NCBI GenBank assembly: GCA_025531455.1
Contig: JAMYHL010000031.1
Coordinates: 248,001-312,000, forward strand
Reading direction: 5' to 3'
DNA: 64,000 nt
Source of the DNA: Apiotrichum sp. Y4204
Taxonomy: Eukaryota > Basidiomycota > Tremellomycetes > Trichosporonales > Trichosporonaceae
In this document: positions 1 through 11,125 of the stretch, piece after piece
How the letters are laid out: each line of letters begins with the position of its first letter
Numbering within the stretch: the stretch's first letter is position 1
The notes under the pieces: generated by a model
Told to the model about the DNA's origin: nothing
What the model saw: the letters and a program-made list of their open reading frames with translations, nothing else
The model's database searches: none
Translations under genes and position numbers: made by a program

Positions 1-2023
1 CTCCTTCGGCGAGTCGACACGCCCACCCAAGCTCCGCCAGCCGCGCAAGTATGCGAGGGTGCCGCTGGCTGAGAGCAGCATCGACAGCAGCGTGCGCGTC
101 GACGCGGGGCTCTGCCTTGGGCGCTCATTCCGCGCCTCGTGGGGGCCGAACGGAGAGCTGGTTCACATGGGCAAGATTTGCGGTCCAAACGCAAAGTTTG
201 CCGCGTCGCCGGACGCCGTGGTCTACGTCGAGCAGGTGCCGCTGCTGGCGGATTCGAAGACGGTAGAGCGCCAGCGTGCGGACCGCCTGTTGGAGCTGTT
301 GCTCGAGCACACAGCTGTGGAGAATCAGGATGACGAGCCGGCGGCGTTCACCGACACATCAATCCGGTTCCGCCAGTTTGCGGCACTGTTTGACGCCGGC
401 GACCGCTCGCACGAGGCGAATGTGTGGCGTCTTGGACAAGCGCTCTTTGATGAGATCGATCTCGGCCTGCCGAACGGTACATCAGACGATGTCCACCAGC
501 GCGTTCTCGAGGTCCGCCGGAAACTCGCCCTCTCCAAGTGGCTTGAGGATGCCGTTGCCCCAGCTGTCGATCTCGACCTTGCCAAGGCGGGCGATAACCG
601 GCCTGCCAAGGTGTTCGCGCTCCTGACAGGAAACCAGCTCGACCGCGCCGTGCAGTCTGCCCTTGACGGCAACGACATGCGCCTCGCGACGCTCGTGTCG
701 CAGGCTGGCGGATCCGACGTCTTCCGCGCCGAGATGCAGCGCCAGCTCGACGACTGGACAAAGTACAAGAGCGACCCGCTGATTGGATACGAGTACCGGA
801 AGCTGTATGCCTTGCTTGCTGGCATCACCGATGTCTCCCAGCCGGACGTGCTTGTTGCCGAGGACCTCGACTGGAAGCGCGCCTTTGGTCTGCATCTCTG
901 GCATGGATGTGCGTTCGACCAGAGCATCGCCGATGTGCAGGCGAGCTACGCTGCCGCACTTGAGGCCAACCCAGCCCCCGCCAGCCCACTTCCGCCCTAC
1001 ATCGAGAACAAGGGGGCACCGAAGTGGAACCTGCCGGAGTCGACCGACGTGCTCTACAACCTCATCCGGATGTACTCTGACCTTGGGGTCCCTCTCGACG
1101 ACGTCCTCGCCGCTCGCGGTGCGTCCCCGTCCCCCACCGACTTCCGCCTCCCGTGGCACCTCTACCTCGTTCTTCGCCAGGCTCTCCAGAAGCGCGACTT
1201 TGCGGACCGCGAGGAGGAGGATGACGAGGGCTTCGCGTATTCCGCGACCGCGAACCAGGTGACTGGCGCGTATGCTGCGCAGCTGGAGGAGGAGGGTCAG
1301 TGGACGTGGGCCGCATTTGTGCTTCTCCACCTTGAGAAGGCCGAGTCCCGGCGGGAGGCCATCCGTGCCCTTCTCTTCCGCCACCCCGAGCCTACTCCGA
1401 CTGAGCAGGATTTCCTCACCTCCAAGCTCCGCATTCCATGGGCGTGGCTGCACGAGGCACGTGCGGCAAGCCTTGCCGCTAGCGGTGATGCGTACCGCGA
1501 GTACTACGAGCTCATTCCCGCGGGCCTCGCCGACCGGGCTCAGCGCACGCTTGTCACCAAGCTCGCTCCTGAGGCCGTTCTGCGCGACGACCACGCACTC
1601 CTCCGCCGCCTGTGCGAGGCTCTCGAGCCACTGCAGCCCACAGCATGGGAGTACAACGGCGGTCTCTTCCTCGACTACCTTGACATTGTCACGCGTGTGC
1701 GCCCGCTCCTTACTGCCGTTCTCAAGGCTGGCGAGTCCGCCGACCCGGTCGAGGCGTCCACCCTTGCCGGTCTCGCGAAGAACCTCCCGCGTGTGCTGCA
1801 GCTCCTCCCCGCCCTCTTCCGCGACCGTGACGACGTGCAGCAGGTCGCGTCTCTCAGCGACATGCTCTCCGAGCTCCAGATGATTGCCACGCACCTTCAC
1901 GCTGCTGGATATATACCCCGCCCACCCGTCTCCGACCTCCTCGTCGACAAGGACCGTCTCCACCTCCTGCAGGGCGCCGCGACTGAGAGCTTTGAGCGCT
2001 CCCTTGCGGCCATTACTGCGTGA
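1..2023 (+). CDS. NUP145: Nucleoporin NUP98-96 (Nup145C/Nup96 part), 5' partial
   Basis: The frame is open from base 2 and ends at TGA 2021-2023, giving 673 residues of a longer protein that starts outside the window. Near the left edge is the motif GRSFRASWGPNG, preceded by RKYARVPL; this pair is typical of the segment just after the autoproteolytic Nup98/Nup96 junction. The rest is helical and matches the character of the Nup96/Nup145C alpha-solenoid that sits in the Y-complex scaffold of the nuclear pore. No intron is needed in the visible part. The FG repeats, the autoproteolytic domain and the cleavage site would lie to the left and are not visible. The next gene is convergent, with 283 bp between the stop codons. 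Family call is from motif recognition; the joined Nup98-Nup96 layout is inferred. Confidence 0.8.
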   Translation, partial: SFGESTRPPKLRQPRKYARVPLAESSIDSSVRVDAGLCLGRSFRASWGPNGELVHMGKICGPNAKFAASPDAVVYVEQVPLLADSKTVERQRADRLLELLLEHTAVENQDDEPAAFTDTSIRFRQFAALFDAGDRSHEANVWRLGQALFDEIDLGLPNGTSDDVHQRVLEVRRKLALSKWLEDAVAPAVDLDLAKAGDNRPAKVFALLTGNQLDRAVQSALDGNDMRLATLVSQAGGSDVFRAEMQRQLDDWTKYKSDPLIGYEYRKLYALLAGITDVSQPDVLVAEDLDWKRAFGLHLWHGCAFDQSIADVQASYAAALEANPAPASPLPPYIENKGAPKWNLPESTDVLYNLIRMYSDLGVPLDDVLAARGASPSPTDFRLPWHLYLVLRQALQKRDFADREEEDDEGFAYSATANQVTGAYAAQLEEEGQWTWAAFVLLHLEKAESRREAIRALLFRHPEPTPTEQDFLTSKLRIPWAWLHEARAASLAASGDAYREYYELIPAGLADRAQRTLVTKLAPEAVLRDDHALLRRLCEALEPLQPTAWEYNGGLFLDYLDIVTRVRPLLTAVLKAGESADPVEASTLAGLAKNLPRVLQLLPALFRDRDDVQQVASLSDMLSELQMIATHLHAAGYIPRPPVSDLLVDKDRLHLLQGAATESFERSLAAITA

Positions 2024-2306
2024 TCTTGTCCCCCTTCTCGTGCCTCTTCTCGTACCTCTTCTCGTGTTCATTCCATAGCATGGTTGCCTCCACCGTCTAT
2101 AGCCTCTAGATAGCTGTTTTCCATAGGTAGCCCTCATCGCATTTATATACAGCGCCCTGCAGAATGCAATTATGACGTCTGGCCGAGAGGTAGTTCATAG
2201 GATTGAACTGGCACACAGGTTGATGAGAAAGTGACTATGGAGTTAGTCGTGAGCTATGGAAGATTAATGTCTATTGTGATCTATGGAGCATCCCAGTACT
2301 TTCCAC

Positions 2307-4192
2307 CTACTTGCGCCTCAAGGCTGCGTCCGCGCACGCCTTGAGACCCTGGTCAAAGCCGTGGTCCCACTGCCAGGCATTACTTCCGAGTGCGCCGACG
2401 CCCCCGCGCACCCAGTGCTCAAACTCCTCGCGCCGGCGCCGGGACCACTGCCACTTGAACCCGAGCTCGTTGACGCCCTCCTCCTGGAAGAAGAGGATCG
2501 CATCGTCCCACGCGCGCAGGAACGCAGAGTTGAACGCCTCCCCATCGGGCTGGACGCCGTTCGCATTCCAGTAATTGACGTGTTGTTCTGGCGTCAACCA
2601 AACGTCCCAACTAGAATAAAGTACTCACCAGTAGCGCCGTGCGCCGCCGCGACGCGCTCGCTGTCCGACGGCGAGTGGAACTCGTACCGAATAAGCGTGG
2701 CGGGCAGGATCTCGGCCTGGGCAGCATTCTTGGCGCTCCACCCCGCATTCCACTGGCTGTCCGTCTTGAGCGTCCAAAACCAGTATCCGGCCGTCTCGCG
2801 GTCAAACACCTCGAGCTGGGCCTTGACCCATTCGCGCTTGTGCGCGTCGCGCTCCCCCGCAGGCGTGTCGGGCGGGAGGCAGCTGTCGTCCAGCCCCGCA
2901 CTCCACTCTCCAACAACTACCTGCCCCTTGGCCTGGTTTGCCCACTCGTGCAGCTGCGGCGCCCACTCGGTGCAGATCTTGTGCGAGTGCTGCGAGCCCG
3001 TGAGCGCCCGGTCGCACGCGTCAAAGCAGCGGTACAGGTGGTGGTCGACGACAACAAAGTCGTCCCGCCGCCCAGCCCATGGACAGTAGTACGGCATGTC
3101 CCAGCTGTCGGAAAAGTAGATTGGGAAGTCGCGCCCCGCCAGGCTGCGCACCTCGTTGAGCGTGTGCTCGTACCACCCCGCCAGGCGGTTGTCGTTCCGC
3201 GGCTCGTTCAGGAGCTCGAGGCCCACCACGTTTGGGTTCGAAACCAGCGTAGACGCGAGGAAGCGGAGTGCAAGCGACGTGCGCTGCAGGTTTGACCCGT
3301 CCCAGAACTTGATCTTTCCGTGCGACATTCCGGAATGGCCTGGGGGTTAGCTAATGGTCCCTGGCGGCTCACTGGCGGCCCCCAGGCGGCCCCCTGGCGG
3401 CCCGGAGCTCCCCAAGCTCCACCGCTCACCATCAGTATTCTGCGCGCCAGGCGCAGCGTGCAGGTCGACCAGCACGCCCAGCCCGTACCGGCCCGCCGTC
3501 TCAATCGCTGCCTGGATGCGCGCCCACGCGCCAGCGTACACGTCTGCATACGGCTCATAGTCCGTGCCCTTGAGAATATCGGGGAGCGCGCCCACGAGAT
3601 GGTAGTATCCGATCTGGGGTCAGTTTCGTGTTCCGCAATCACGAGGGCACAAGGCGTGAGTGGCGACCGGTCGCATCCTGCGACACTGTATCCTGGCGGC
3701 GGCGCCTTGGCGCGGGCCATTCCGATAGGGCGCCTCCGTCGCAGTACGATACAATGTCCGTAGCGGTGCGATTCGCTTCACAGCTTGCGCAGCTCGACTC
3801 GCAACTGAAAATAACTCTTGCGCACTCACCGGCAGCCGGACGCTGTTGAACCCGCGCTCCTTGATCCACGCCCAGTCCTCCTCCGTCACCCAGGTATCCC
3901 AGTGTTTCTCCATCTCGGCCTTGGCGTTGTCTCCGCGCGCGAGGTCAAAGTCTGAGCCCTTGGGATCCTTCGCGACGCGCGCGTACAGCTCCGTGTTGAG
4001 CCAGTTTTCAGTCGTAAACCACGACCCGAGGTTGACGCCGCGCTGCTTGCGGTACCGCGCGAGCGAGTGTTCGAGGGGAAGCGGTGCCGGCGCGGGAGGG
4101 AATGAGGGCTCGGCGGCCGACCCCCCGCTCTCTTGTGAGCTACCCTTCAAGGAGGCCTGCGTCTTGGATTTGAACTTGTTGAACAGGCCCAT
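2307..4192 (-). CDS. Glycoside hydrolase family 5, exo-beta-1,3-glucanase type
   Basis: Four exons (4192-3830, 3613-3430, 3339-2629, 2587-2307) give 512 residues. GH5 landmarks run in order: RGVNLGSWF near the start, DLHAAPGAQNTDG, the LLNEPR strand with the acid/base Glu, and VVVGEWSAG with the nucleophile Glu. This spacing fits exo-1,3-beta-glucanases that trim cell-wall or intracellular beta-glucan. There is no signal peptide. The protein starts MGLFNKFKSK, a Gly-2, basic N-terminus that could be N-myristoylated, so a cytosolic or membrane-face enzyme is more likely than a secreted one; that location is inferred. Introns are 216, 90 and 41 nt with GTGAG donors. The second intron holds several GC-rich TGGCGG copies. 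Beta-glucosidase-like or sterylglucosidase-like activity cannot be excluded. Confidence 0.85.
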
Positions 4193-5212
4193 TTCGAGGT
4201 GATGTGGGAGGAGTGGAAGATATGATGGGGGTTCGGTCTGGGATCAATACTGGAACTGCGCAGCCCGCGGCGGTGGATTCTGTGGATTCCTCGGCCATTC
4301 CATGATGTCATTGCATGCCGCAGCACCATGCGAGTGCCAGGTGCCGGCTGGAGAATAACAGATGACAGAGTCGACTTTGAGCGTCTTGTATCCATAGATC
4401 AAACGTCAAGCACGTCGGCCATCGGCGACTTGTCGACTCCTCGTACGTGCATCTCCTCCTTGTGGCGTAGGTCCTCTCAAACGACGCAATCACAGGTAAG
4501 TAGGCCGTGCGCCAACAGCTCGATACGCCTCGGCGTGAATGCGGACTTCAGCCTGGGCGGCGTGTCGTGTGTGCCTCCCTCGCTGGTTTTGCTATTGTTC
4601 TGTTGTTCTCTGTTGTTCACCCTGTTGTTCAAGAGAACGATGGCGGACCGCGGGTGAGAGCACAGGAGCCTCCCCTTCTCACCCCTTTCTCCTTAGGACG
4701 CCAGTCCCCAAAGCATTTACTCCGAGCCGGTTCCGAGGTTTCCGCCAGGTTCATGAGAGCCACCTGGCCAAACGTCGGATCCACCCACTCACCACAAAAT
4801 TATCGAACGTTCAAACCCACAGTACTCATGTGGCCAGGGGGGGTGGCAGCATGGCAGCCTCCTAACGCCTCCCAGGTATTGAGAATGCGTGGCGCGTCCT
4901 GTGTCCTGGACGCCGAGACGCCCCCCACCGCCTCGTGGGACGTGGCTGGCTGCGCCGCCACGGAGTATAGCTGATGTCGGGCGGAGCAACGTGTAGGGTA
5001 CGTGCAGTGGTCGTCAGACACACCAGTTCCGCGCTGAAGAAAACGAACGGTAATAGGCTGGTGCGGTGCGATGATTAACGATGACATTACGCCACGACTC
5101 TCGTATTATTAACATATGCCCGCAACCCTGCTCAGATACTCTAACTAATATACAAATCTAACAACTATATGGTCGAATCTCCGCATCCCAAGACATCTAT
5201 GCCCCATCTCGT
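4193..5212. other. Intergenic, upstream of the GH5 gene
   Basis: About 1 kb between the GH5 start and the stop of the CPL1-like gene, both on the minus strand. It should contain the GH5 promoter and the CPL1-like 3' UTR. I see only short, unconvincing open frames and no RNA gene. Confidence 0.5.
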
Positions 5213-6339
5213 CTACCTCCTCTCGATGCACTGGCCGTCCACGAGTTTGTATCCGCGGTGGCAGCGCGACGCCCTGCACTCTCCCTGATGGCATGTGACA
5301 GCGGTGCGGATGACTCCGGGGAGTGTGGTGCAGCTGTCGTCAGCAATTGGTCTCGAATTGTGGGGTGAACCACATGTCTCATGGGTACTCACTCCACGCC
5401 AGTGGCGTCGGTCGCATTCGCCATTGTACCGTGCACGCAGCCACCGCAAGATTCTGTCTGTCAGCGACGGACGGCAAGAGGGGTGTGCTCTCGAAATAAC
5501 ACGAGGCGAGTTTCTGAGATCTCTTGATCCGCTAACTCTGGGTTCGTGCAGTCGACGATCTAGACTCACCAAGTTCTAGCGCGGGCACAATGCACTCGTA
5601 GCTTGCCTCGGCGCGCGGAGCCCCGGGAACGCGGCACGCCTCGTACCCGATCGGACAGTACGGGTGGGCGTCGCGGAGCGCCTGTTGGCGGCGGGCTTCG
5701 AGCGCCCTCCGGCGGCGCCCTGGCGAGTCGGAGACGACGACATTTGCGCCCCAGCGCCAGATGTACACTGAACTGCTGGTGCAGGTCGAGGGGGAGCCGG
5801 CGAACGTGTCGAAACACTTGCACTGGCGGTTTCCTGAGGCGGTCCACGACGCATACTCGCGCCCGTTGGACACCTGCGCACACTTGTCCCAGCAGGATCC
5901 TGCGTCGGGGAAGTTGTTGAATGTGTTACTGTCCGACTGGGGGATGCCGAGCGAGTTTGGCAGACACTGCACGAACGAGCCGTACGGCCCCGAGATCTTG
6001 CCGTAGTTGTACAGATTGCTGGGGCACGAGCCGCCGGTATTTGAGGAGCCCAGCATTGCGGTACTCGCTGGTGCAGTGTTCGAGCAGCGGCAGTCGCCGG
6101 TGCCCGCAGCCCAGAACACGTAGTTGTACTGACGGCAGACCGCCTGGGTGTGAGTTTATGACCGGGTGGATGGTGCCACTGCACTATCAACTTACATCAC
6201 ATGCGGTAGAGGAGGACTTGGTGGTCCTGATGGCGTAGGACGGGTTGCTGACGCAGTTGACCCACACACTGCTGCCGAGGACGAACGGGGCGAGGAAGAC
6301 GAGGAGTGTGGCCGTGAGGGGGATATTGAAGCGGGCCAT
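5213..6339 (-). CDS. CPL1-like secreted cysteine-rich protein
   Basis: Four exons (6339-6196, 6143-5570, 5453-5393, 5333-5213) give 299 residues. The first about 23 residues form a signal peptide (MARFNIPL, then a hydrophobic run ending near VLGSS). A WSC-like Cys-rich region follows, with pairs such as CRCS, CWDKCAQ and CKCFD. A dibasic stretch then leads to the CPL1 domain: CPIGYEAC, a CIVPALELESCGGC junction made by splicing, then GVDCTTLPGV and an HRGYKLVDGQC end. This layout is common in Tremellomycetes and named after Cryptococcus Cpl1. Splicing the 61-nt third exon restores the conserved ESCGGC and GVDCT motifs exactly, which supports the model. A secreted or wall-associated role is likely; the molecular function here is unknown. 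Confidence 0.85.
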
Positions 6340-9300
6340 GGTGATTTGTGGGCCCTGTGCGCGTGATCGGATCGAGATGTGGAAGGGACGCGACTACACT
6401 ACGAGCGGGGAGGGGGTGTGGGGTGATGATCGAAGCCGACGCGCTTGTTGCAGCCAGCAGAGGTTATTACGAGAAGGTGACGATCTTTTCTTGAGCGGGA
6501 AGAACATGTTATCCCTATCTTGCATCCGATCTTTTATCTCTCCGGCAAGACTAGTGGTTATCGTACCCAGAAAGTGGATCTGATGTGGGTACAGTGGTAC
6601 TAACTCGGTGAGCAGTACCCCCACGCACATCGCCCGAAGAAAAAAGTGAAGATTGTTACAGTCCCGCAGTCTGTACACAGAGCGCAGGACGCCTTGACAA
6701 TGGCAGCAATCCCGATGATCCAAAGAGTTGCGAGTCAGCGGCTCAGCCGGTCAGCAAGTGCGGTTTGGATGGTGGGCAGGGTTCGGAGCCGCACAGTACA
6801 ATGCGCTGTGTACTACTGTTTGCTGTATCTTGTATCCTGCGTCCTGTACCCTGTACAGTACCAGGTGTCTCGGGGCAGTGGAGCCCGCGCCACAGCGAGG
6901 GGACGATGGCCGCGCTCGCGTCACAGCCACCTCGCGTTTGTCATGTCATTGTATAATGTATCATTGGCTCTTTGTGTCTCTCGGGTTTCTCGGTGCTGGC
7001 GCGTTGGGCAAGCTGGGAGCTTGGGAGAGGCCTTGGAGGATGTCGCGGAACATCCCAGTTATCCTGATGTGATGTCGCGGCAGTCGTATAGCCGTAGCGA
7101 TAACGGGAGAGCTCAAGGTTTGAGAGGGCAGACGCCGAACAGCTTCACAGACTGCGCGTCGGCGACTCACCATCACCCGCAGCTGGCATCTCCAGAGTTA
7201 ACGGAGGTCCAGACAATTCATCAGAAAACAGGCGTCGTAATTTTTCAGGGTCTCGGGGGATCGACATGGAATGGGCTGCGCGGGTGCATTGTTTCTTTCC
7301 TTCTCCTTCTCCACCCCTTAGCGATCTGCGCATTCTGCGCGTTCTGTGCTGTTCTCGGTGATCGGCCGCTGGGCGCCCCCCGGGCGTGGGGGGCAGAGAG
7401 TGGCAGACAGGCACGTCCTTGGGGAGGCTGGACTCGCCTGCTGATCCCGATCGATCGGCAATGCGACGCGGTAATCGGGGGCCGCCACAGAAAACCTGGC
7501 CAATTCTATCTCGTCAGCCAGTCTCTCCACGGGCCACGGGTTCACGGCGCAGCTCTTCTCGGGTCGGTAAATGAGGCAATGGGCCAACGCCCTTGTCCTT
7601 AAGAAAGTAATCTAGTCAGGGCACCGCCTCCCAGAAGTCATGACCAGCATTCATGATATCCATTATGGTCATCAATCAGGAGTGTCCATGCCCAATGGTC
7701 GGTGTTCCTGCAACTTCTCTGATTCCCGCATCATTGGATCTGGTCCTGGTTTCTTTTCTCTGGGTGGGAATCTGCCAGATCCCATTACGGGAAGGAATAA
7801 GCATATCACGCGGGAGCACTGGGCGTGGTCGACATTGACCCGCGGGTAAAGACAGACTGGCGGATTGGAGGGCCCAGCCATGGCATCCATCCCATCCCTG
7901 ACATGCGGAAAGTCAAGAATCAGAAAAAGATCACAGCGCCACCAGTGGTTGATACATCATGCATCATGCCCGACGGCGAGCAGCGAGCACCAATCCGCAA
8001 GCGGTGGTGGCCGTCCGTGGGTGGTGGTGAGTGTCCAGATCAAAGACGGAGAGTCACCCAAATTTTGCGATTCGGTTCCACACAGAGGGCCGTATTCTGG
8101 CGCTGCGCGCAGGTGGCGCTTTGCGGGACGGACCTCGCAGCTTGATGAGTCGGGTAGCCGGGGCGTCAACGCCCTCGGAGCTCGGAGCTCGCAGGTGGCC
8201 GTGGCGCAGCATATGTATCGGTAAAACCGACTACCTAACCTCAACGTCGCGGCAATGCAGGCATTGGAGGCAGAGGAAACACTGGGATCAGTGGAAGCGG
8301 AAACACGTTTTAATGAATGGAGAGAGTATACTGTAAGTATCGGGCCGCGGAACTCCAGGGTAGTCGAATAATTGGTGGCGCCGCCACAATCCTGCGTGTG
8401 CGCCGCGTGGACCGGAGGTTTCCTGATGCTTGTCACCCGCTGCAGACGAGTGCGTGAACGTGTACAGTACTTGCAAATGCTGTTCCGCGTATCGAGCCAA
8501 ACAGCCACGATATATGATGCAATCATAGGTCTGGACTTGACAACTTGGCCCTTACTCCATGTCTTCTAGAAGCGAGCGTGGTGTGGCGGTGGCGCGTGGC
8601 GCCGAAGTCAGAGTATCCGTCGCCGTCGGACATTGGCCAGTGATGTAGACTCAACGCGGGTAGTCGACGTCAACGGCAGCGATAGGCCGCGGCCAACCGG
8701 CGTGGCGACCGTTATCGCCAACAACACTACTCAGGGGAGACAGGGTGCCCCGAAGCGCTTAGATAAACGAAACCGCCATGTTCGTGGCGATGTCTCGTCT
8801 CAAGCAGGTCTATTTACGTTCGTCTACCGGATCCGGATGCCATGCTCCAGTCTCACACCAAGGCTGGGTCACGATACGCGACGGATGAGGAGAAGCACAG
8901 TGTGGTCTTGGGAGTTGACGTCGCGCACATGGGCGGCCTGTCCCGCCCAGACGTCGCGGCCAGCGGGGCAAAGGCTATAAGGCACAACGATTAAGCATTG
9001 CAAAGATGAGTAATGATGGGGAAGAAGGTTTGCACGTGTACACCGCCTGGGGCGGTGGCCACGGAGACGGCAGGTGAGCTGAAGACGGTACTGTAGATGG
9101 CACTCGGGTCGCGGTTGGTACCCAATGTGAACGCAGCCCGCCACCCAACGGCGGAGCAGTAAGCAATCCTAGCGTTTGTCGCAGCTCCATCTCACCCTTC
9201 CTAAGCTTTTTGCCCCTTCTTCTCATACTTTGATTTTCTGCCATCACTTACACCGTGGACCTCATGCCAAGTCCCAACAACCGGAGTGCTCAGGCGTTCA

Positions 9301-9849
9301 GTTAGGTTTCATGGGGCCATATCCGGCCACTCGACTGTACTCTGGTTCCATTGCACTCTGCAACAGATCTGAGTGGCCGTTACAGTGAGTCCATGAACGA
9401 ACACGACGTCCCTTCTGGCCCAGTAGACTTGCTGGGAGGTTCCCACGATAGTACCCCCGAGGGAGTCTTTATGGCCATTACCAGCCGGTAGTGACGCGAC
9501 TTTGGGCCCAGAGACTGGCAGCTCCACCGCGCATATAAGGATGCGGACCCATGCTTTGCGAGTAGCGGTCGAAGCACGCTTTGCGATTAGCAGTCGAGAA
9601 GACCCCGATTCCTGGAGCCTCTGCACATCAACGTTCCTGCACAGGGTTGTGGATTGGTTACTGAGCGCAGACGAATTTGTTTACACACAGACCACATTGC
9701 CACGCTGATTCCGAGAAGATCGAAATCAGTGGCATACTGTCAGTCAACTGCCTCTCCATCACACTCCACTCTACATGTTGCATTGCAGAGTCCAAATCTC
9801 AGATGCTGCGCATACTACACCACAACAACCAGCGGACGTTAAAATGACA
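6340..9849. other. 3.5-kb region without a recognisable gene
   Basis: This lies between the start of the CPL1-like gene and the stop of VPS68, both on the minus strand. The longest open frames (6646-7602 plus, 318 codons; 7957-8526 minus, 189 codons) have low-complexity translations without domain signals, splice logic or good start context. Bases 6785-6860 are rich in TGTAC/GTAC steps. A TATA-like string, CATATAAGG, lies near 9532. I find no tRNA, snoRNA or transposon signature by eye. Confidence 0.45.
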
Positions 9850-10659
9850 TTAAACCGTGAGCTGGTACTCGTACTCGTCGCTCCCGCTCTGCGAGATCCA
9901 GAGAACCATGGCCGAAATCATGATGCCGGCGTTCATGCCGACATTGGCAATGCCGTAGTAGATGTAGCCCTGGTAGTCGTTCATGATGTACTTGAGAATG
10001 AGAACCGTCTGATGGGTCAGCGATCTACAGTGTCGTATACCCACCAGGCTGCCAGCGAGACCACCCGCCATGAGCGCCACACCAATAAAGAGCACCACAC
10101 GGGCGCGCCACGCAGCGGGGCCATCGCCGCCCCAAACATCACCCGAGAACGCCGAGTTGAGGTGCGACTTATCGAGAATGCAAGTCACGAGGAATCCCAC
10201 TGCGGTGTCAGTCGTCGTCTCACACGAGGCGCAGATCAGGACTTGTAAATCATCTGCCTAACACTCACAGCAAGAACAGATTGCAGGAATCCAGTCAACA
10301 AAGTTGATGTGCACCGGCACAGTGTCGTGCGGCGCGTCGGGGGGCGGCTTGGCGTGTGCCGAGAGCGTCGCCGCGTCGATGAGGAGGAAGAAGGAGAAAG
10401 TGAACTACTGAGTGAGCACCGCTGCCGGAATACTTTCCACATACGAGGGCACCTGAAATGTACGTCCCCGCCGACCGGACCTTGGGCCCGACGTCGAGGC
10501 GCGGGAGGCTCAGGTGGAAGAAGCCGCGCGGGTCGTACTGGGACTGCGTTGTGAGTATGCGTCTTCGGCCCACGTTTAGCTGTGGATTCTTCCGGGTTGC
10601 GAGAAGTACGAAACACCCGGGTGATCACACAGACCATAACTCACTCTCGGAATGGACAT
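9850..10659 (-). CDS. VPS68: VPS68/TMEM50 (UPF0220) family membrane protein
   Basis: Five exons (10659-10645, 10543-10445, 10404-10269, 10199-10045, 10008-9850) give 187 residues, the usual family length. Four hydrophobic segments are visible: the FTFSFFLLIDAAT stretch, WIPAICSCLGFLVTCI, ARVVLFIGVALMAGG and IYYGIANVGMNAGIMI. The family features HAKPPPDAP and VPVHINFVDWIP follow the first segment, and the protein ends SGSDEYEYQL. Yeast Vps68 acts with Vps55 in late endosome to vacuole traffic, so an endosomal membrane location is expected. The first exon is only 15 nt (MSIPR). The start lies 466 bp from the divergent EXO1 start, so the two probably share a promoter region. Confidence 0.88.
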
Positions 10660-11125
10660 CGCCGCTGTGGATTGATAATAGGGAGGTGAATGACGGATGC
10701 AGCGGAGATGGTGAGGACGACGATGATGATGGCGACCAGGCCGTCTGCGACCATGACGTTTGTGCACAGCCTGTGGGCACAGACAGCCACTCCCAGCCAA
10801 ACGACGCGTTCGCCACACGGGATCAAATTGCCACGTGCTATCACTGTCCTGTAGCCTGTGGAAGTCAGATAATCTATTTGATCCCCCCTTTGTTTTTGGG
10901 TGGTGAGCGTGGTGGTGGGGGCGCCACTGACGCGACTGACCTTTTGTTGGTTTTTGCAGATCGCGCACAGCTCGCGTGTGATGCCCTGTCTCTGTCCATC
11001 CTTTTGATCAATGTTGGCGCGTGCTCTCAATCTTGACAACTTACACCTCCCTACTCCTACCCCCAACTGTCGAGCATATTGTACACTTGCTACTGTGCAA
11101 TAGTCTAACCATATAGCACGCGAAG
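10660..11125. promoter_or_regulatory. Divergent promoter region, VPS68 / EXO1
   Basis: These 466 bp separate two head-to-head start codons and must hold both promoters. The EXO1 side carries a C-rich leader (CACCTCCCTACTCCTACCCC) close to the start. I see no clear TATA box. Confidence 0.45.

Noticed and set aside
482..2137. 551-codon minus-strand frame opposite the NUP96 part
   Set aside because: It is antisense to a conserved nucleoporin and reads as a shadow of GC-rich codon use; no domain signals.
3230..3250. tRNA B-box-like string GGGTTCGAAACC
   Set aside because: It is inside a conserved GH5 coding exon and has no A box or acceptor stem around it.
6646..7602. 318-codon plus-strand frame
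   Set aside because: Translation follows simple repeats and has no conserved motif; open length can arise by chance in GC-rich DNA.
7957..8526. 189-codon minus-strand frame
   Set aside because: No domain, no splice partners and poor start context.
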